Positions 8,301 through 17,772 are shown, numbered from the stretch's first letter. The stretch is DNA of 64,000 nt from Bacteroidota bacterium (GCA_018266735.1 JAFDZT010000002.1:484439-548438); one strand, 5' to 3'. The notes: a model not told the origin generated them from the letters alone. Made by a program: numbers and translations.

Positions 8301-10948
8301 ATCACGAGGTCGGAACCGGCGCTTTGATCGACCGTGATACCATTGGCAGCACCTGCCGTACGAACGCTCAGACCGAGTGCTGTAGGAGCGGTGACCGAAC
8401 CGATGGTCATACCGGTTGTCCCTGCTTGAACGATGATACCGGTGGTTGGTGCACCAGCTGCGCCGACCGAGATACCCGTGCCGCTTGGATCTTCGATGCG
8501 AAGACCGGTAACAGGAGCGCCCGTGACAAGAACACCGTTCCCTGTTGCGTTCGGCGCGATGGCCAAACGATACGTTGCATCAGCCGATGTACCGATACCG
8601 ATGTTACCAACGGCGACCGGACCACCCGTTCCGTTCACGACCATGCGTGTTACGTTGTTCGTGATCACGCGAAGGTCTGCTGCCGTGGTCGTACCAAGCA
8701 AGTTGTTCACGTTGTCGGTGACGACGTGACCGTTTCCTGTGATCAACCAAGCGAATTGGTTGGATGCCAGGCGACGTACTTGGTTCGAGGCATTGATCAG
8801 CATGACATCGTTCGAGTTCACACCCGTTGCGATGTTGTTCATCACAACATTGTTCGCAACGTTGTTCACGTCGATCGTGATTGTTCCATTCGCGCGGATG
8901 TTCGTTCCACCAGTGTTCGCAAGCGAACCGATGGTCGTAACAGCGTTGCCTGTTGTGTTGATGTTCGTTGTACCGGTTGCTGCGATCGTACCGGCAGACA
9001 GAACGCTTACGTTTCCGCCTGTGGCATTGCCGATCGTCGTCACGCCCGTACCCGTTGTGCTTACGTCGACGTTGCCGTTGTTGTTCAACGTCAACATGTT
9101 CGCTGTACCGGAATTGAACGTGAGCGTTCCGCCACCACCTACGCGTACGAAGCGCGCGCCGGTGATCGGATTGTTACCGTCTGTGCTGTGACCGAGGCGG
9201 TACTGACCTGCTTCGTACATCAGACCTTGGTCTGCCGTACCCGAAAGGAGTTGACGGCGAACGTTGTTCCCTGCCGCCGTCATCCATACTGCATAGTCCG
9301 TTACCGCTGGTGTTGCGATCGTGATGTTGTTCAACACGAGGTTCGTTGTACCGGCGCTGACCGTTACACCGCCACCGTTGGCATTGTTACCGATGGTGAC
9401 GAGACCTGTGTTCGTACCTGTGGCAATGTCCGTGGTGAAGGCACCCGAGTTGTTGATCGTCGTCGCACCCGTGACACCCGTCGTACCAAGGATGGTATTC
9501 GTAGCGGCGGCAACACCGATGTTGTTCGTGCCCGTGCCCGTGACATCGAGGTTGTCTGCAACCACCACATTACCAACAGCATCCGAGATGTTCCCTGTTG
9601 CGCTGGCGATGTTGAGTTGCGTCGACGTGAGACCGAACGTTCCCGTTGCGTTCCCAACATTCGTGTTATAGCCCGCTGTGCTGTTCAACGTCAACGTTGC
9701 TGCGTTGATGTCGTTCGACGTTGTGGACGTTGACGACATAACAGGAGCTGTTCCTGTGATCGATGCACCACGAAGGGCGAGCGTACCGGCACCGGTGGTA
9801 CCGATGTTCGTGTTCGCGCCACCGACCGTGTTGAGGTCTACCAGACCGCCATTGTTGATCACAAGGGCCGTTGTCGTTGCCGTGTTGAAGGTGAGCGTTC
9901 CCGCTGCACCAACACGTACGAAACGCGACGAGACGATCGGCGTGTTGCCGTCAGTGCTGTTACCCAAGCGATACTGACCTGCTTCGTGCATCAGACCTTG
10001 GTCTGCTGTACCGGAGAGGAGTGTGCGACGTACGTTGTTGCCAACGGCCGTCATCCACACCATATAGTCCGTTGGAGCAGGGACTGCGCTGAGGATGTTG
10101 TTCAAGACAACATTGCCGGCACCGGCGTCAGCCGTGATACCGCCGCCTGCACCGTTACCGATGGAGACAAGACCGGTGTTCGTTCCCGTTCCGATGCCTG
10201 TTGTGAAGGCGCCGGAGTTGTTCACGAGGGCATTGCCCGTTACCGTGGTCGTACCAAGGATGGTATTTGTGGTCGCGGCAACACCGATGGCGTTCGTGCC
10301 TGTACCATTGATCGTGAGGTTCCCTGCTGTAACGAGGTTCCCCGAGTTGTCGATCGTGAGGTTACCACCTGCACCGCCACCTACTGCGAACAGTTGCGAT
10401 GGAGCATTGCCGGCGCCGATACCAACATTGCCGGCTGCGGTGACGCGAATGCGCATCGTACCGCCGGTGATGATGTTCAACGGATCCGCTGTAAGCGTTC
10501 CCAACAAGTTGTTGGTTCCGTCAACGAACGTGGTGTTATTCCCCTTCAGCTTCCAGAAGAGTTGATCTCCGGACGTGAAGTTGAGTTGTGAATTACCGGC
10601 ACTCGGTACGCTCTCGACGAACAGAATGTTGTCGACAGCGCCGTTCGATGGCGGCAAGATCAAATTATAATCGCCAGTAAGTGACCCGTCGGCCGGCGTG
10701 TTCAGCTGAATGCGATTGAAGGTCCCCGTCGTCAACCCCCCGTCGTTCAGGATCACGCGTCGGCCTTGCAACGAACCCGTCTGAGCGGTTGCGACCGAGA
10801 AGGTCGCAATGCTCAAGGAGAGTCCGAGCAAAAGTCCGCGTCCCATGTTGCGCATTGTAAAGCTCCGTGTTGTTTGTTCGTTCTCTCGTTGGGGAGTGTC
10901 GGTTGTGAACCGACCGCTGCTGCTGTTTGTGTTGTGTTGGTTTTTCAT
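5357..10948 (-). CDS. Giant exported repeat surface protein (about 1863 aa)
   Basis: Start taken at ATG 10948 because a perfect AAGGAGG lies 8 bases upstream, a rare feature in this window. This gives a 31-residue hydrophilic extension before the signal peptide MRNMGRGLLLGLSLSIATFSVATAQ; an internal ATG at 10855, preceded by GGAG at 7 bases, would start at the signal peptide itself. The protein then repeats modules of about 250 residues: a WMTAAGNNVRR/NQVRR box, YRLGHSTDG, RFVRVGxxGTLTFN, TTTALVINNGG, then GANTNIGTTG and TSTTSNxINAATLTLN. Several repeats are near-identical at DNA level. The final 85 residues match the end of the 747-aa neighbour and finish VHYMIINP. Probable fibrous surface protein; no enzymatic motif. 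It follows the 2253-aa gene by 17 bases, so co-transcription is likely. Confidence 0.8.
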   Translation of the reverse strand: MKNQHNTNSSSGRFTTDTPQRENEQTTRSFTMRNMGRGLLLGLSLSIATFSVATAQTGSLQGRRVILNDGGLTTGTFNRIQLNTPADGSLTGDYNLILPPSNGAVDNILFVESVPSAGNSQLNFTSGDQLFWKLKGNNTTFVDGTNNLLGTLTADPLNIITGGTMRIRVTAAGNVGIGAGNAPSQLFAVGGGAGGNLTIDNSGNLVTAGNLTINGTGTNAIGVAATTNTILGTTTVTGNALVNNSGAFTTGIGTGTNTGLVSIGNGAGGGITADAGAGNVVLNNILSAVPAPTDYMVWMTAVGNNVRRTLLSGTADQGLMHEAGQYRLGNSTDGNTPIVSSRFVRVGAAGTLTFNTATTTALVINNGGLVDLNTVGGANTNIGTTGAGTLALRGASITGTAPVMSSTSTTSNDINAATLTLNSTAGYNTNVGNATGTFGLTSTQLNIASATGNISDAVGNVVVADNLDVTGTGTNNIGVAAATNTILGTTGVTGATTINNSGAFTTDIATGTNTGLVTIGNNANGGGVTVSAGTTNLVLNNITIATPAVTDYAVWMTAAGNNVRRQLLSGTADQGLMYEAGQYRLGHSTDGNNPITGARFVRVGGGGTLTFNSGTANMLTLNNNGNVDVSTTGTGVTTIGNATGGNVSVLSAGTIAATGTTNINTTGNAVTTIGSLANTGGTNIRANGTITIDVNNVANNVVMNNIATGVNSNDVMLINASNQVRRLASNQFAWLITGNGHVVTDNVNNLLGTTTAADLRVITNNVTRMVVNGTGGPVAVGNIGIGTSADATYRLAIAPNATGNGVLVTGAPVTGLRIEDPSGTGISVGAAGAPTTGIIVQAGTTGMTIGSVTAPTALGLSVRTAGAANGITVDQSAGSDLVINESSISRTAANIAINPGSGNLVTTDGNVTISGANTNTIGVAGTTNNITGTQNVVGLTNINTGAGTANTNIGNTGAGAGTVTIASGGTNATTIDVGNTGNNLILNNILNANPIQDILWITATNQVRRATFTSTADEGLQFNNSAYRLGHLVDGSAPIVNPRFVRVGGGGTLTFNTGTTTALVINNGGQVDLNNVGGANTNIGTTGSGTITLGGATINATAPTMSSTSTTSNTINAATLTLNNTAGYNTAIGNTTGTFSLSSDQFRVAVNGDLSDNGGNVVVADNLDVTGTGTNNIGVPLATNIILGSTTVTGATDINVTGGSGTNIGTGTNTNSVNIGNNANGGGISMSAGTTNITMTNIANDATPLSMLSLNASNQVRSTALSNMANQGLMYEGGEFRLGHSTNGSNAITSARFVRVGAAGTLTFNTATTTALVINNGGQVDLNNVGGANTNIGTTGSGTITLGGASINATAPTMTSTSTTSNTINAATLTLNSTAGYNTAVGNATGTFGLTSTQLNVASASGELSDLVGAVTVNDVDGFVVNSGGAADVTITETAITRAGAFTVDQGANLLTLGNVGGTVTIGGTAGTANITATSLSTNVAPAFTHPTDGIVIANGSGVLRRRPVTDLINASNGVIYNETGTDAEVRLGTLAAGTGALTNALAGPRFVNLGTLGVLSFNRGAGTNNMLSLNGATGVVTIDGTTTNINTGAGNNTVVGNATGTFGLTSTQLNIASASGELSDAVGAVTVNDAEGLVINTGVPTDLVITETTISRVNADININPGGGNIVNTDGSMYVARNLVVDQTTNLGNGSGADNTTIAAGTGTITLTGTTNINTTGTATTTIGDLANSAAVNVRSQTAVNLLSDGNVNIQTGGNGDVVIGNSPNTQTLTINADIRGTGPNRFAERVLVNGTGVAAYTIANNLATANSVVIITLENYTGGGILSYQLTARAAGSFTVTFSNNILVGETVAVHYMIINP
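6801..9920 (-). repeat. Long near-identical coding repeats inside the 1863-aa surface protein gene
   Basis: At least three copies of a roughly 260-base block are visible, near 6801-7060, 7561-7820 and 9661-9920. Each runs from a TGTGCTGTTCAACGTCAACG-type start to a TTGTTGATCACGAG-type end with only scattered substitutions. The protein equivalents are TTALVINNGG...TNIGTTG...TSTTSN...INAATLTLN. Long identical tracts in frame could support copy-number change by recombination. Confidence 0.75.
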
Positions 10949-10956
10949 GGTCCGTT

Positions 10957-10963
10957 CCTCCTT
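10957..10963 (-). promoter_or_regulatory. Strong Shine-Dalgarno site AAGGAGG
   Basis: Perfect AAGGAGG 8 bases before the ATG at 10948. Most genes here lack a recognisable site, so this one decides the start of the 1863-aa surface protein and suggests high translation. Confidence 0.7.
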
Positions 10964-10965
10964 CC

Positions 10966-13900
10966 TTATTGCACGCGTGTGCATTTGAGGTAAGAGTTCT
11001 TATGGACCGTTGTTGCGATTCCGACGCCCCCAGCGATGTCTTGGGCCCAGACGAATCGGAACAAACCACCAGCACCATCTGTGCGGATCATGCCCTTGAA
11101 GATCGCAGTGACGCGATTGCCAGGGATAACACCGTCAACAGGCAGTGGCGTGAGAGCGGCACCTACTGTACCATCGATGGACGATGGTGCAAGTGCCGAA
11201 CCTGCCTGCGTCACACTCAACATCGCTTCGCTTGCAGCGAGGGATGGTCCGGTGAAGCCGGCGCGGAGATTGGAGAATGGAGCGTTCGTACCGCTGAAGT
11301 TCACAACGATCTCAACTTCCCAGATCTGGTTCGCACCAAGATTGACGAAGAGGTGATCATCATTTTGCAGAGCAGCGCTGTTGACAACGGTTTCATCCGC
11401 TGTCTTGTAGGCGAACACGACACCAGGCGTACCGTTGAAGCGGCGAACTTCGTTACCAGGTCCGGCCTTGATCATGAGCACGTCTTCCGTACCCGTTGCA
11501 AGTGCCAGTCCGTTGATACGAAGGTCCGAGTTCACAGCATTGTCAACATCGACGATCACATCGCCGCCTGCGCGGGATTGTGCCGTGACGTTCACGGCGC
11601 CACCGGTGGAACCGAGGGTGACGGCACCGGCCGTTGCGCTCGTTCCGATCTGTGTGGTACCGGCACCGGTTGCGTTGATCGTGGTGTTACCGACGATCGT
11701 GTTGGTTGCGCCAACAGCACCGATGTTCGTGGTGTTCGTTCCCGTTGCGTTGATGTTGATCGTTGGAGCAACATCCGTGATCGACGTACCTGCCGAGCGG
11801 TTGTTCGTAGTGAGCGAGTTGATCGCGACCGCGCCGCCTGTTGCAAGCGAACCGATCGTGGTTGCGCCTGTACCCGAGGTGTTGACGTTCACGTTTGCCG
11901 ATGTGGCCGAGATCGACGTGGTCGCGCTCATGGCGATCGTCGAGTTCGAACCGACCGACACTGCGCCACCCGTTGCAAGCGAACCGATCGTGGTTGCGCC
12001 CGTGCCCGAGTTGTTCAGGTTCACGTTCGGTGCAAGCGAAGTGATCGTTGCGCCCGAGGTGAGTGCGATGGCTCCGGCTCCAGCATTGCCCAGTGTGATC
12101 GTTCCCGAGCTCGTGCCGGTGTTGATCTGGGTGTTGCTGTTGATGTTGTTGTTGATGTTCGTTGGTCCGTCGATCGTTGTCGTCGAACCGGTGTTGCCAA
12201 TGTTCGTTGGCTGCGTTCCGGTGCGGTTCACGTTCGTTGTACCAAGGATCGTGTTCGTGCTAAGAGCATTACCGATGTTCGTTCCGGTTGCTGCCGGCGC
12301 GATGTTGATGTTCACCGTTCCGTCGGCATCGATCGTGTTCGTGGCTGCGTTGAGCGACAGCATGTTGTCTGTTGCTGCACCGCGGTTGAAGGACAACGTC
12401 GAAGCATCGAGGTTGATGAAGCGATTGCTCGCGAGTGGCTTGTTCACAGCGGCATTGCCGGCTGCAAGCGTACCAAGACGAACCTTTGCATCAACGCCCG
12501 TCTCATTGTACGTAGCACCATTGTCGGCATCAATGAGGTCAGATGCCGGACGACGGCGGATGTCGCCGTTATTGTCGGCGATCACCACTCCATCCGTCAC
12601 AACATTGTATGGTGTTGCGTGGTTGGCACTGAGCGAGAGGATGCGTGTGTTGATCGTTCCACCAACACCGTTCACCGTGAGGAGACGGTTGGCGACCGGA
12701 GCGATACCGACACCAAGGCTGGCGTTTGCACCCGTTCCGTTACCGATCTGTGTAGCCGCGTTTCCTGCCGTGTTGACCGTTGTTGCGCCGCGGACAGCGA
12801 AGGTGTTCACATCGGCTGTACCGAAGGAACCATTCTGCTGTACCGTAAGCGAACCGTTCATCGTTGTCGTGTTCGCTGCACCGGTCGATATGGCCAGGTT
12901 ACCGGCGCGTGTGATCGCGTCTTCGTTGATGGTCAGGTCCGGATTCACTGCATTCGTACTGACGACGATACCACTGATCGCCGAGTTGACCGTCAAACCA
13001 ACCGAAGTTGGAACGACAGTACCACCGATGATGGCACCGTTGACGCCACCATCTACGCGGAGACCGTTCGTGCTCGGAGCGAAGATGGCGAAGGCCGTGT
13101 TCGCAACGTTGTTTTGGTTCACGCCAACTTCACCAGCTGCGCCGGAGAAGTACATGCGTGTAGTGTTGTTCGTGACTACGTTGAGGTCGATGGCGTTGAG
13201 CGTACCGAGCTTGTTGTTTCCATCAAGCACCGTATTACCCTTGCGCAACCATGCGAAGGCACCGATCAGTGTTCCTTCGTCCCACTTGAACATGTCGCCG
13301 CTATTGTCGGCGACCATGATACCTTCTGTCGGTGTGTCGATGTATGGTGTTGTGAGCGAAGCACCACCCAAGTGTGCGATACGCACATCCGGTGTGGCAA
13401 CAGCGGCTGTTTGAGCAACACCGCTGATCGCGAGAACGCGACCTGCCACTGGGGCCATGCCGATACCAACATTTGCACCGGCGCCGTTACCGGTACCGAT
13501 CTGCGTGTTCGACGTACCGCTGGTGTTCACCAGCGTTGGTCCGAGCACCGTGGTCGTGCTTGCCGAGTTACCAATGTTCGTTGGTGCAGCACCGGCAGCG
13601 TTCACGTTCGTCGTACCGAGGACCGTGTTCGTTGCGTTCGCCGACGTACCAATGTTGTTGGCAGTTGCGTAGAGGCCCGTACCAATGTTGTTCGTGCTCG
13701 AGAACATCCGCGTGGTGTTGCCGTTCGTACCGATGGTCGTCAGGTCAGTGCCTGTGATGTTCACGTTCGTTGGACCGACCACGGTTGTCGTGCTCAGCGT
13801 GTTCCCGATGTTCGTTGCAGCGTTGCCCGTGGTGTTCACGTTCGTGAGACCCAGGACGTTGTTCGTTGCATTGGCCGTGGTACCGATCGTGTTGACCGTA

Positions 13901-16900
13901 CCGTAGGCGCCCGTACCGATCTGGTTCGCGCTCGAGAAGAGACGAGTGGTATTGCCGTTTGCGCCGATTGTCGTGGTGGAAGCACCCGAGATGTTCACAT
14001 TCGTTGCACCAAGGACCGTGGTGGTGCTCAGTGCATTACCGATGTTCGTGTTCGCGTTTCCGCCGGTGTTCACGTTCGTGAGCGACATGACGTTCACAAC
14101 CGGTGCACCGCCATTTTGTCCGTCGAACTCAACAAAGTTCGTACCCGGCAGACCGTTGCCCGTGAAGAAGATGGAGTATTGATCCAAGTTCACGTAGCGG
14201 TTCTCGAGGTACGGCTTTGCCGATGTGGCCGATGGCGTAGAAGCGCCGGCACCAAGACGGAATGCACCGTTCTGATACTGGAGACCTTCGTCGGCCATGT
14301 CTGCCAAGAGCTTCTTACGTACTTGCTCAAGTGGGTTCTCCGTCAACATGAATGTTGGCGCAAGATCCGTCTTGATGTTGCGAAGAAGAAGATTACCGCC
14401 TGCTCCCGTACCAACGCTGATACCGACCGACTGATTGGCGACACCGGTTTGATTGCCGATCTCGACATTGTCGTTCGTGCCTACGTTGACGAAGAGTGGT
14501 CCGATGATCTGCGTTTGATCCTTGATCACCACATCGCCGGCCGTGTTCGTGATGTCACCGCGTGGATCCAAGAGACCACCGATGACGGTGTTGCTCGAAG
14601 GATTGCCGATCGTGGTGAGGAACGAACCCGTTGCATTGATGTTCGTGATGGCCGTTGCCGTGATGGTGTTTGACCCACCATGGATGGACAGCATGTTCTG
14701 CGTGCCACCGATGCGTGTGAAGAGTAGTTGCTGATTATCCGTATTGATGTAGCGCGTGGATTGCAGTGGTACTGCCGTGCTCGTGTTGCCACCAAGGCGG
14801 AAGGCGTTGTTCTGCCAGATGATACCTTCTTGTGCAAGACCGGCTGCATTTGCCTGACGGACGCGGTTCAGACCATCCAGGAACAGGAAGCTGTTCGGAT
14901 TGTCCGTTGGGATGCCGTTCAGGAAGATGTTACCGCCCGTGCTTGCATTCAACACAATGTTCTGCGTGGTCGAGGTCGGATTACCGATCGTGACCGTGCC
15001 GTCTGCATTCGTGTTGATGTTCGTTGTACCGTAGACCCAGTTCGTGGCTGTTGGCGAACCGATCGCATTCGTCGTGTTCGCACCGGCACCGATGGAGTTG
15101 CTCGTACCGGCATTCGTGCCGATGGTCGAGTTGCCCTTGGCGTTGAAGTTGCCGTTGATCGTTCCAGCACCGTTGGCCGTAATGTCACCGGCTGCCGTTG
15201 CAAGGAAGTTCGCATTGGCCACCCACTGACTGTTCAGGTTGTCCCAACGTGTCGTTTGATCGTTCGCCGTACCTGCCAAGATCTTGGCCGATGTCGACGC
15301 GATGGTGATCGAACCGCTCGTGCTCGTGATGGCGATACCCGTGCCTGCCGTCAGCGTAGCTGCCACCGGAAGCGTGCTTGCGCCCGTTCCGATGAAGATC
15401 TGACCGGCTGCAAGTGGCGTCGACTCGACGATGGCGCCGCCGCTCGAGACCATGAAGCGATTGTTGTTGAGTGTCGTGCTCGATCCCGTACCACCGAAGG
15501 CAACAGGAAGCACGCCGCTCGTGATGGCGTTCGCATTCAAGTTCGTGAGGAGCGAACCGTTCGCTGCCGGCAGACGATTCGAACCGTCAAGACGGACGAC
15601 ATTACCAGGCGTGTTGATCTTCGGGTTGTTCGACAATTCAATATTGTCGACAATACGATTGCCCGTTCCTTGCGTCACGTTCAACAATGGGTTCGGATAC
15701 GTGCCTGCAAGGTCACCGCCGGCAACACCACCTGGTGTACCGCCGTTCGCTGGGATCAGCGTGACCGAGGTGAGACGACCGTACGTGTCGACGTTGATCA
15801 CTGGGATCTGCGTGGCCGTTCCGTACGTGCCAGGCGTCACGCCCGACGTATTCATAAGTGTCTGGTTGAGCGTACCGACCGTTGCGCCGTTGTTCAAGGC
15901 AGCAAGCAATTGATTGCCGGCCGTTGCAGCGATGTTCGGGTTTGGATACGTACCGGCCAAGGCACCGCCGGCAGGACCGGATGGTGGCAAGGTGGTTGGG
16001 ATCACGCCCGGTGCAATGTCACCTGCCGTGATCGTTCCGTCGACGATGTTCGCCGAGTTGACCGAGTTCGACTGGAGGTTCAGGTTGCTGACCGATCCAG
16101 GAGCGAGCTTGGAGTTCGTGACCACGCCTGCGCGGATCGTTGGGTTCGGATAGGTTCCGTCGAGATCTCCACCGGCAGGACCGGTTGGGATGCCCGCCGT
16201 GATCGGCTGCGTGCTTGCGCCCGTAACGCGACCGAAGGCGTCGACCGTCAAGACCGGCACCGTCGAACCAGAACCATACGTACCACTCACAACACCCGTG
16301 GTGTTGAGGCGGTTGTCGCTGATCTTGATCGAGGTGGACGGATCGTTGATCGCCGTCATCACTTGATTACCGGCAAGGTTGCTCAAGTTCGGATTCGGAT
16401 ATGTTCCGCTGAGAACACCACCGGCAGGACCGGTTGGCGGAAGTGTCGTTGGGATCACACCGGGAGCAATGTCGCCCAAAGTGATCGATCCGTCAACGAT
16501 GTTCGACGAGTTCACGGAGTTGGCTTGGAGGTTGGTGTTGCCAACAGCTCCGACGGCCAGCTTCGAGTTGTCGATCGCACCCGGACGTACCGTTGGTGCC
16601 GGATACGTACCTGTGAGGTCGCCGCCGGCCGGACCGATCGGCGTTGTTCCGCCAATGGCCACGTTCGTTGCGCCCGTGATACGACCTTGTTGATCGACGA
16701 TGATCTGTGGTACGGTGACGGTGGAACCGTACGTACCAGGGACCACTGCCGTGTTGGCCAGCTTGGATGCCGTGACCGAACCGTCGACGATCTTGGATGT
16801 CGTGATGCTTCCGTCAGCGATCTTGACCGTGTTGACAGCGCCGTCGGCGATGTTCACGTTCGTGACAGCACCGGCTGCGATCTTCGGCGTGGTGATGGCA

Positions 16901-17727
16901 TTGTCTTGGATCTTCGGCGTTGTAACTGCGCCGTTGACGATCACTGGGTTCGGATACGTACCCGTGAGATCTCCACCGGCGGGGCCACTTGGTGGCAACG
17001 ACGTTGGGATCACTCCGGGAGCGATCTTCGCCAGCGTGATGGATCCGTTCTGGATGTTGCCCGTGGCAACAGCGTTGGATGCAAGCTTATCGTTGGTGAT
17101 GCCGAATGGGGCGACCGACAGTGATACTGTTGGTCCGTTCGGGTTCACCACGGCGATGGAGGCATCTGCATTGGTGACGGTGAGCACACCGGCGATCGCC
17201 GATCCGTCGATGACGACCGTGTCGCCACTCTGCGAGACCGAGATACCGTTCTGGCCACGTGCGAACACATCGCCTTGCAAACCGTTCAACGACAGAACAG
17301 CGCCCGTCGAACCTGGTTCGAGGCCGCCGGCCTTATCAGCGCGTTCAGCGCGGATAGCATAGGGTACCACCGTCAACCGCGTACGCGGTGCGAATGGTGT
17401 ACCACCCGCGATCGAGGTCTCCAACCAGAGCGACTGCTCAAAGTTCACACCGGAAAGTGGTGTGGTCTGACCCATGATCACATTGAACAATCCCTTGCCT
17501 ACGGCAACAACTTGTGTCTCTTCGTACACAAGATTGCCCCCGGTTGGTGCATCGTACAGACGAAGGACCAAACTGTAGTTCCCGTCTGCGATCGGCTGTC
17601 CGCTTGGTTGCGTGAGCAACCCCTGGTATGAAACCAGGCGCGGGATCTGCGCGCCGATCGGTGCTGTTGCACCGAGTGCGCCGACCAGAAGAGCGACAAG
17701 CACGCTGCGGCGTACCATTGTCTTCAT
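10966..17727 (-). CDS. Giant exported fibre-like surface protein (about 2253 aa)
   Basis: ATG 17727 is preferred because it gives a classic signal peptide (MKTMVRRSVLVALLVGALGA...GAQ); an ATG at 17769 would add 14 residues. The mature N-terminus IPRLVSYQGLLTQPSGQPI, followed by DGNYSLVLRLYD and a LFNVIMG strand, is a domain that commonly caps fibre-like proteins in FCB bacteria. Residues about 220-690 hold six GPAGGxLxGTYPxP repeats alternating with KIxDGSITxxKI/NSKLA-type pentads, as in phage tail-fibre stalks. The remainder is NTTNIGN/TTVLGxTNVN repeats with NQVRR...YRLG modules shared with the smaller neighbours. The C-terminal 150 residues form a tip-like domain ending SYLKCTRVQ. No T9SS domain. 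Likely a long trimeric or beta-solenoid surface fibre. Confidence 0.8.
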   Translation of the reverse strand: MKTMVRRSVLVALLVGALGATAPIGAQIPRLVSYQGLLTQPSGQPIADGNYSLVLRLYDAPTGGNLVYEETQVVAVGKGLFNVIMGQTTPLSGVNFEQSLWLETSIAGGTPFAPRTRLTVVPYAIRAERADKAGGLEPGSTGAVLSLNGLQGDVFARGQNGISVSQSGDTVVIDGSAIAGVLTVTNADASIAVVNPNGPTVSLSVAPFGITNDKLASNAVATGNIQNGSITLAKIAPGVIPTSLPPSGPAGGDLTGTYPNPVIVNGAVTTPKIQDNAITTPKIAAGAVTNVNIADGAVNTVKIADGSITTSKIVDGSVTASKLANTAVVPGTYGSTVTVPQIIVDQQGRITGATNVAIGGTTPIGPAGGDLTGTYPAPTVRPGAIDNSKLAVGAVGNTNLQANSVNSSNIVDGSITLGDIAPGVIPTTLPPTGPAGGVLSGTYPNPNLSNLAGNQVMTAINDPSTSIKISDNRLNTTGVVSGTYGSGSTVPVLTVDAFGRVTGASTQPITAGIPTGPAGGDLDGTYPNPTIRAGVVTNSKLAPGSVSNLNLQSNSVNSANIVDGTITAGDIAPGVIPTTLPPSGPAGGALAGTYPNPNIAATAGNQLLAALNNGATVGTLNQTLMNTSGVTPGTYGTATQIPVINVDTYGRLTSVTLIPANGGTPGGVAGGDLAGTYPNPLLNVTQGTGNRIVDNIELSNNPKINTPGNVVRLDGSNRLPAANGSLLTNLNANAITSGVLPVAFGGTGSSTTLNNNRFMVSSGGAIVESTPLAAGQIFIGTGASTLPVAATLTAGTGIAITSTSGSITIASTSAKILAGTANDQTTRWDNLNSQWVANANFLATAAGDITANGAGTINGNFNAKGNSTIGTNAGTSNSIGAGANTTNAIGSPTATNWVYGTTNINTNADGTVTIGNPTSTTQNIVLNASTGGNIFLNGIPTDNPNSFLFLDGLNRVRQANAAGLAQEGIIWQNNAFRLGGNTSTAVPLQSTRYINTDNQQLLFTRIGGTQNMLSIHGGSNTITATAITNINATGSFLTTIGNPSSNTVIGGLLDPRGDITNTAGDVVIKDQTQIIGPLFVNVGTNDNVEIGNQTGVANQSVGISVGTGAGGNLLLRNIKTDLAPTFMLTENPLEQVRKKLLADMADEGLQYQNGAFRLGAGASTPSATSAKPYLENRYVNLDQYSIFFTGNGLPGTNFVEFDGQNGGAPVVNVMSLTNVNTGGNANTNIGNALSTTTVLGATNVNISGASTTTIGANGNTTRLFSSANQIGTGAYGTVNTIGTTANATNNVLGLTNVNTTGNAATNIGNTLSTTTVVGPTNVNITGTDLTTIGTNGNTTRMFSSTNNIGTGLYATANNIGTSANATNTVLGTTNVNAAGAAPTNIGNSASTTTVLGPTLVNTSGTSNTQIGTGNGAGANVGIGMAPVAGRVLAISGVAQTAAVATPDVRIAHLGGASLTTPYIDTPTEGIMVADNSGDMFKWDEGTLIGAFAWLRKGNTVLDGNNKLGTLNAIDLNVVTNNTTRMYFSGAAGEVGVNQNNVANTAFAIFAPSTNGLRVDGGVNGAIIGGTVVPTSVGLTVNSAISGIVVSTNAVNPDLTINEDAITRAGNLAISTGAANTTTMNGSLTVQQNGSFGTADVNTFAVRGATTVNTAGNAATQIGNGTGANASLGVGIAPVANRLLTVNGVGGTINTRILSLSANHATPYNVVTDGVVIADNNGDIRRRPASDLIDADNGATYNETGVDAKVRLGTLAAGNAAVNKPLASNRFINLDASTLSFNRGAATDNMLSLNAATNTIDADGTVNINIAPAATGTNIGNALSTNTILGTTNVNRTGTQPTNIGNTGSTTTIDGPTNINNNINSNTQINTGTSSGTITLGNAGAGAIALTSGATITSLAPNVNLNNSGTGATTIGSLATGGAVSVGSNSTIAMSATTSISATSANVNVNTSGTGATTIGSLATGGAVAINSLTTNNRSAGTSITDVAPTININATGTNTTNIGAVGATNTIVGNTTINATGAGTTQIGTSATAGAVTLGSTGGAVNVTAQSRAGGDVIVDVDNAVNSDLRINGLALATGTEDVLMIKAGPGNEVRRFNGTPGVVFAYKTADETVVNSAALQNDDHLFVNLGANQIWEVEIVVNFSGTNAPFSNLRAGFTGPSLAASEAMLSVTQAGSALAPSSIDGTVGAALTPLPVDGVIPGNRVTAIFKGMIRTDGAGGLFRFVWAQDIAGGVGIATTVHKNSYLKCTRVQ
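15679..16987 (-). repeat. Six GTYPNP repeats within the 2253-aa surface protein
   Basis: Six copies of GxAGGxLxGTYPxP are separated by variable spacers carrying GSIT/GAVT...K(I/L) pentads and APGVIPTTLPP. The same arrangement is familiar from tail-fibre shafts. Copies vary at DNA level, so they are older than the repeats of the adjacent gene. Confidence 0.8.
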
Positions 17728-17772
17728 GTTCTTACCCCAAATAAAACTGAACGTAAATTTTGATTTCATGGA

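Noticed and set aside
7856..9733. 625-codon plus-strand frame
   Set aside because: Antisense to the 1863-aa protein; Cys/Arg-rich translation with no domain.
10927..17124. Very long open frames on the plus strand opposite the giant surface proteins (for example 10927-14673 and 14728-17124)
   Set aside because: They are antisense to clear repeat proteins, have Arg/Cys-rich low-complexity translations with no signal peptide or motif, and arise because the minus-strand codons avoid complements of stop codons.
10966..17727. Prophage or contractile tail fibre locus
   Set aside because: Only fibre-like proteins with Sec signal peptides are present; no sheath, baseplate, capsid, integrase or lysis gene in the window.
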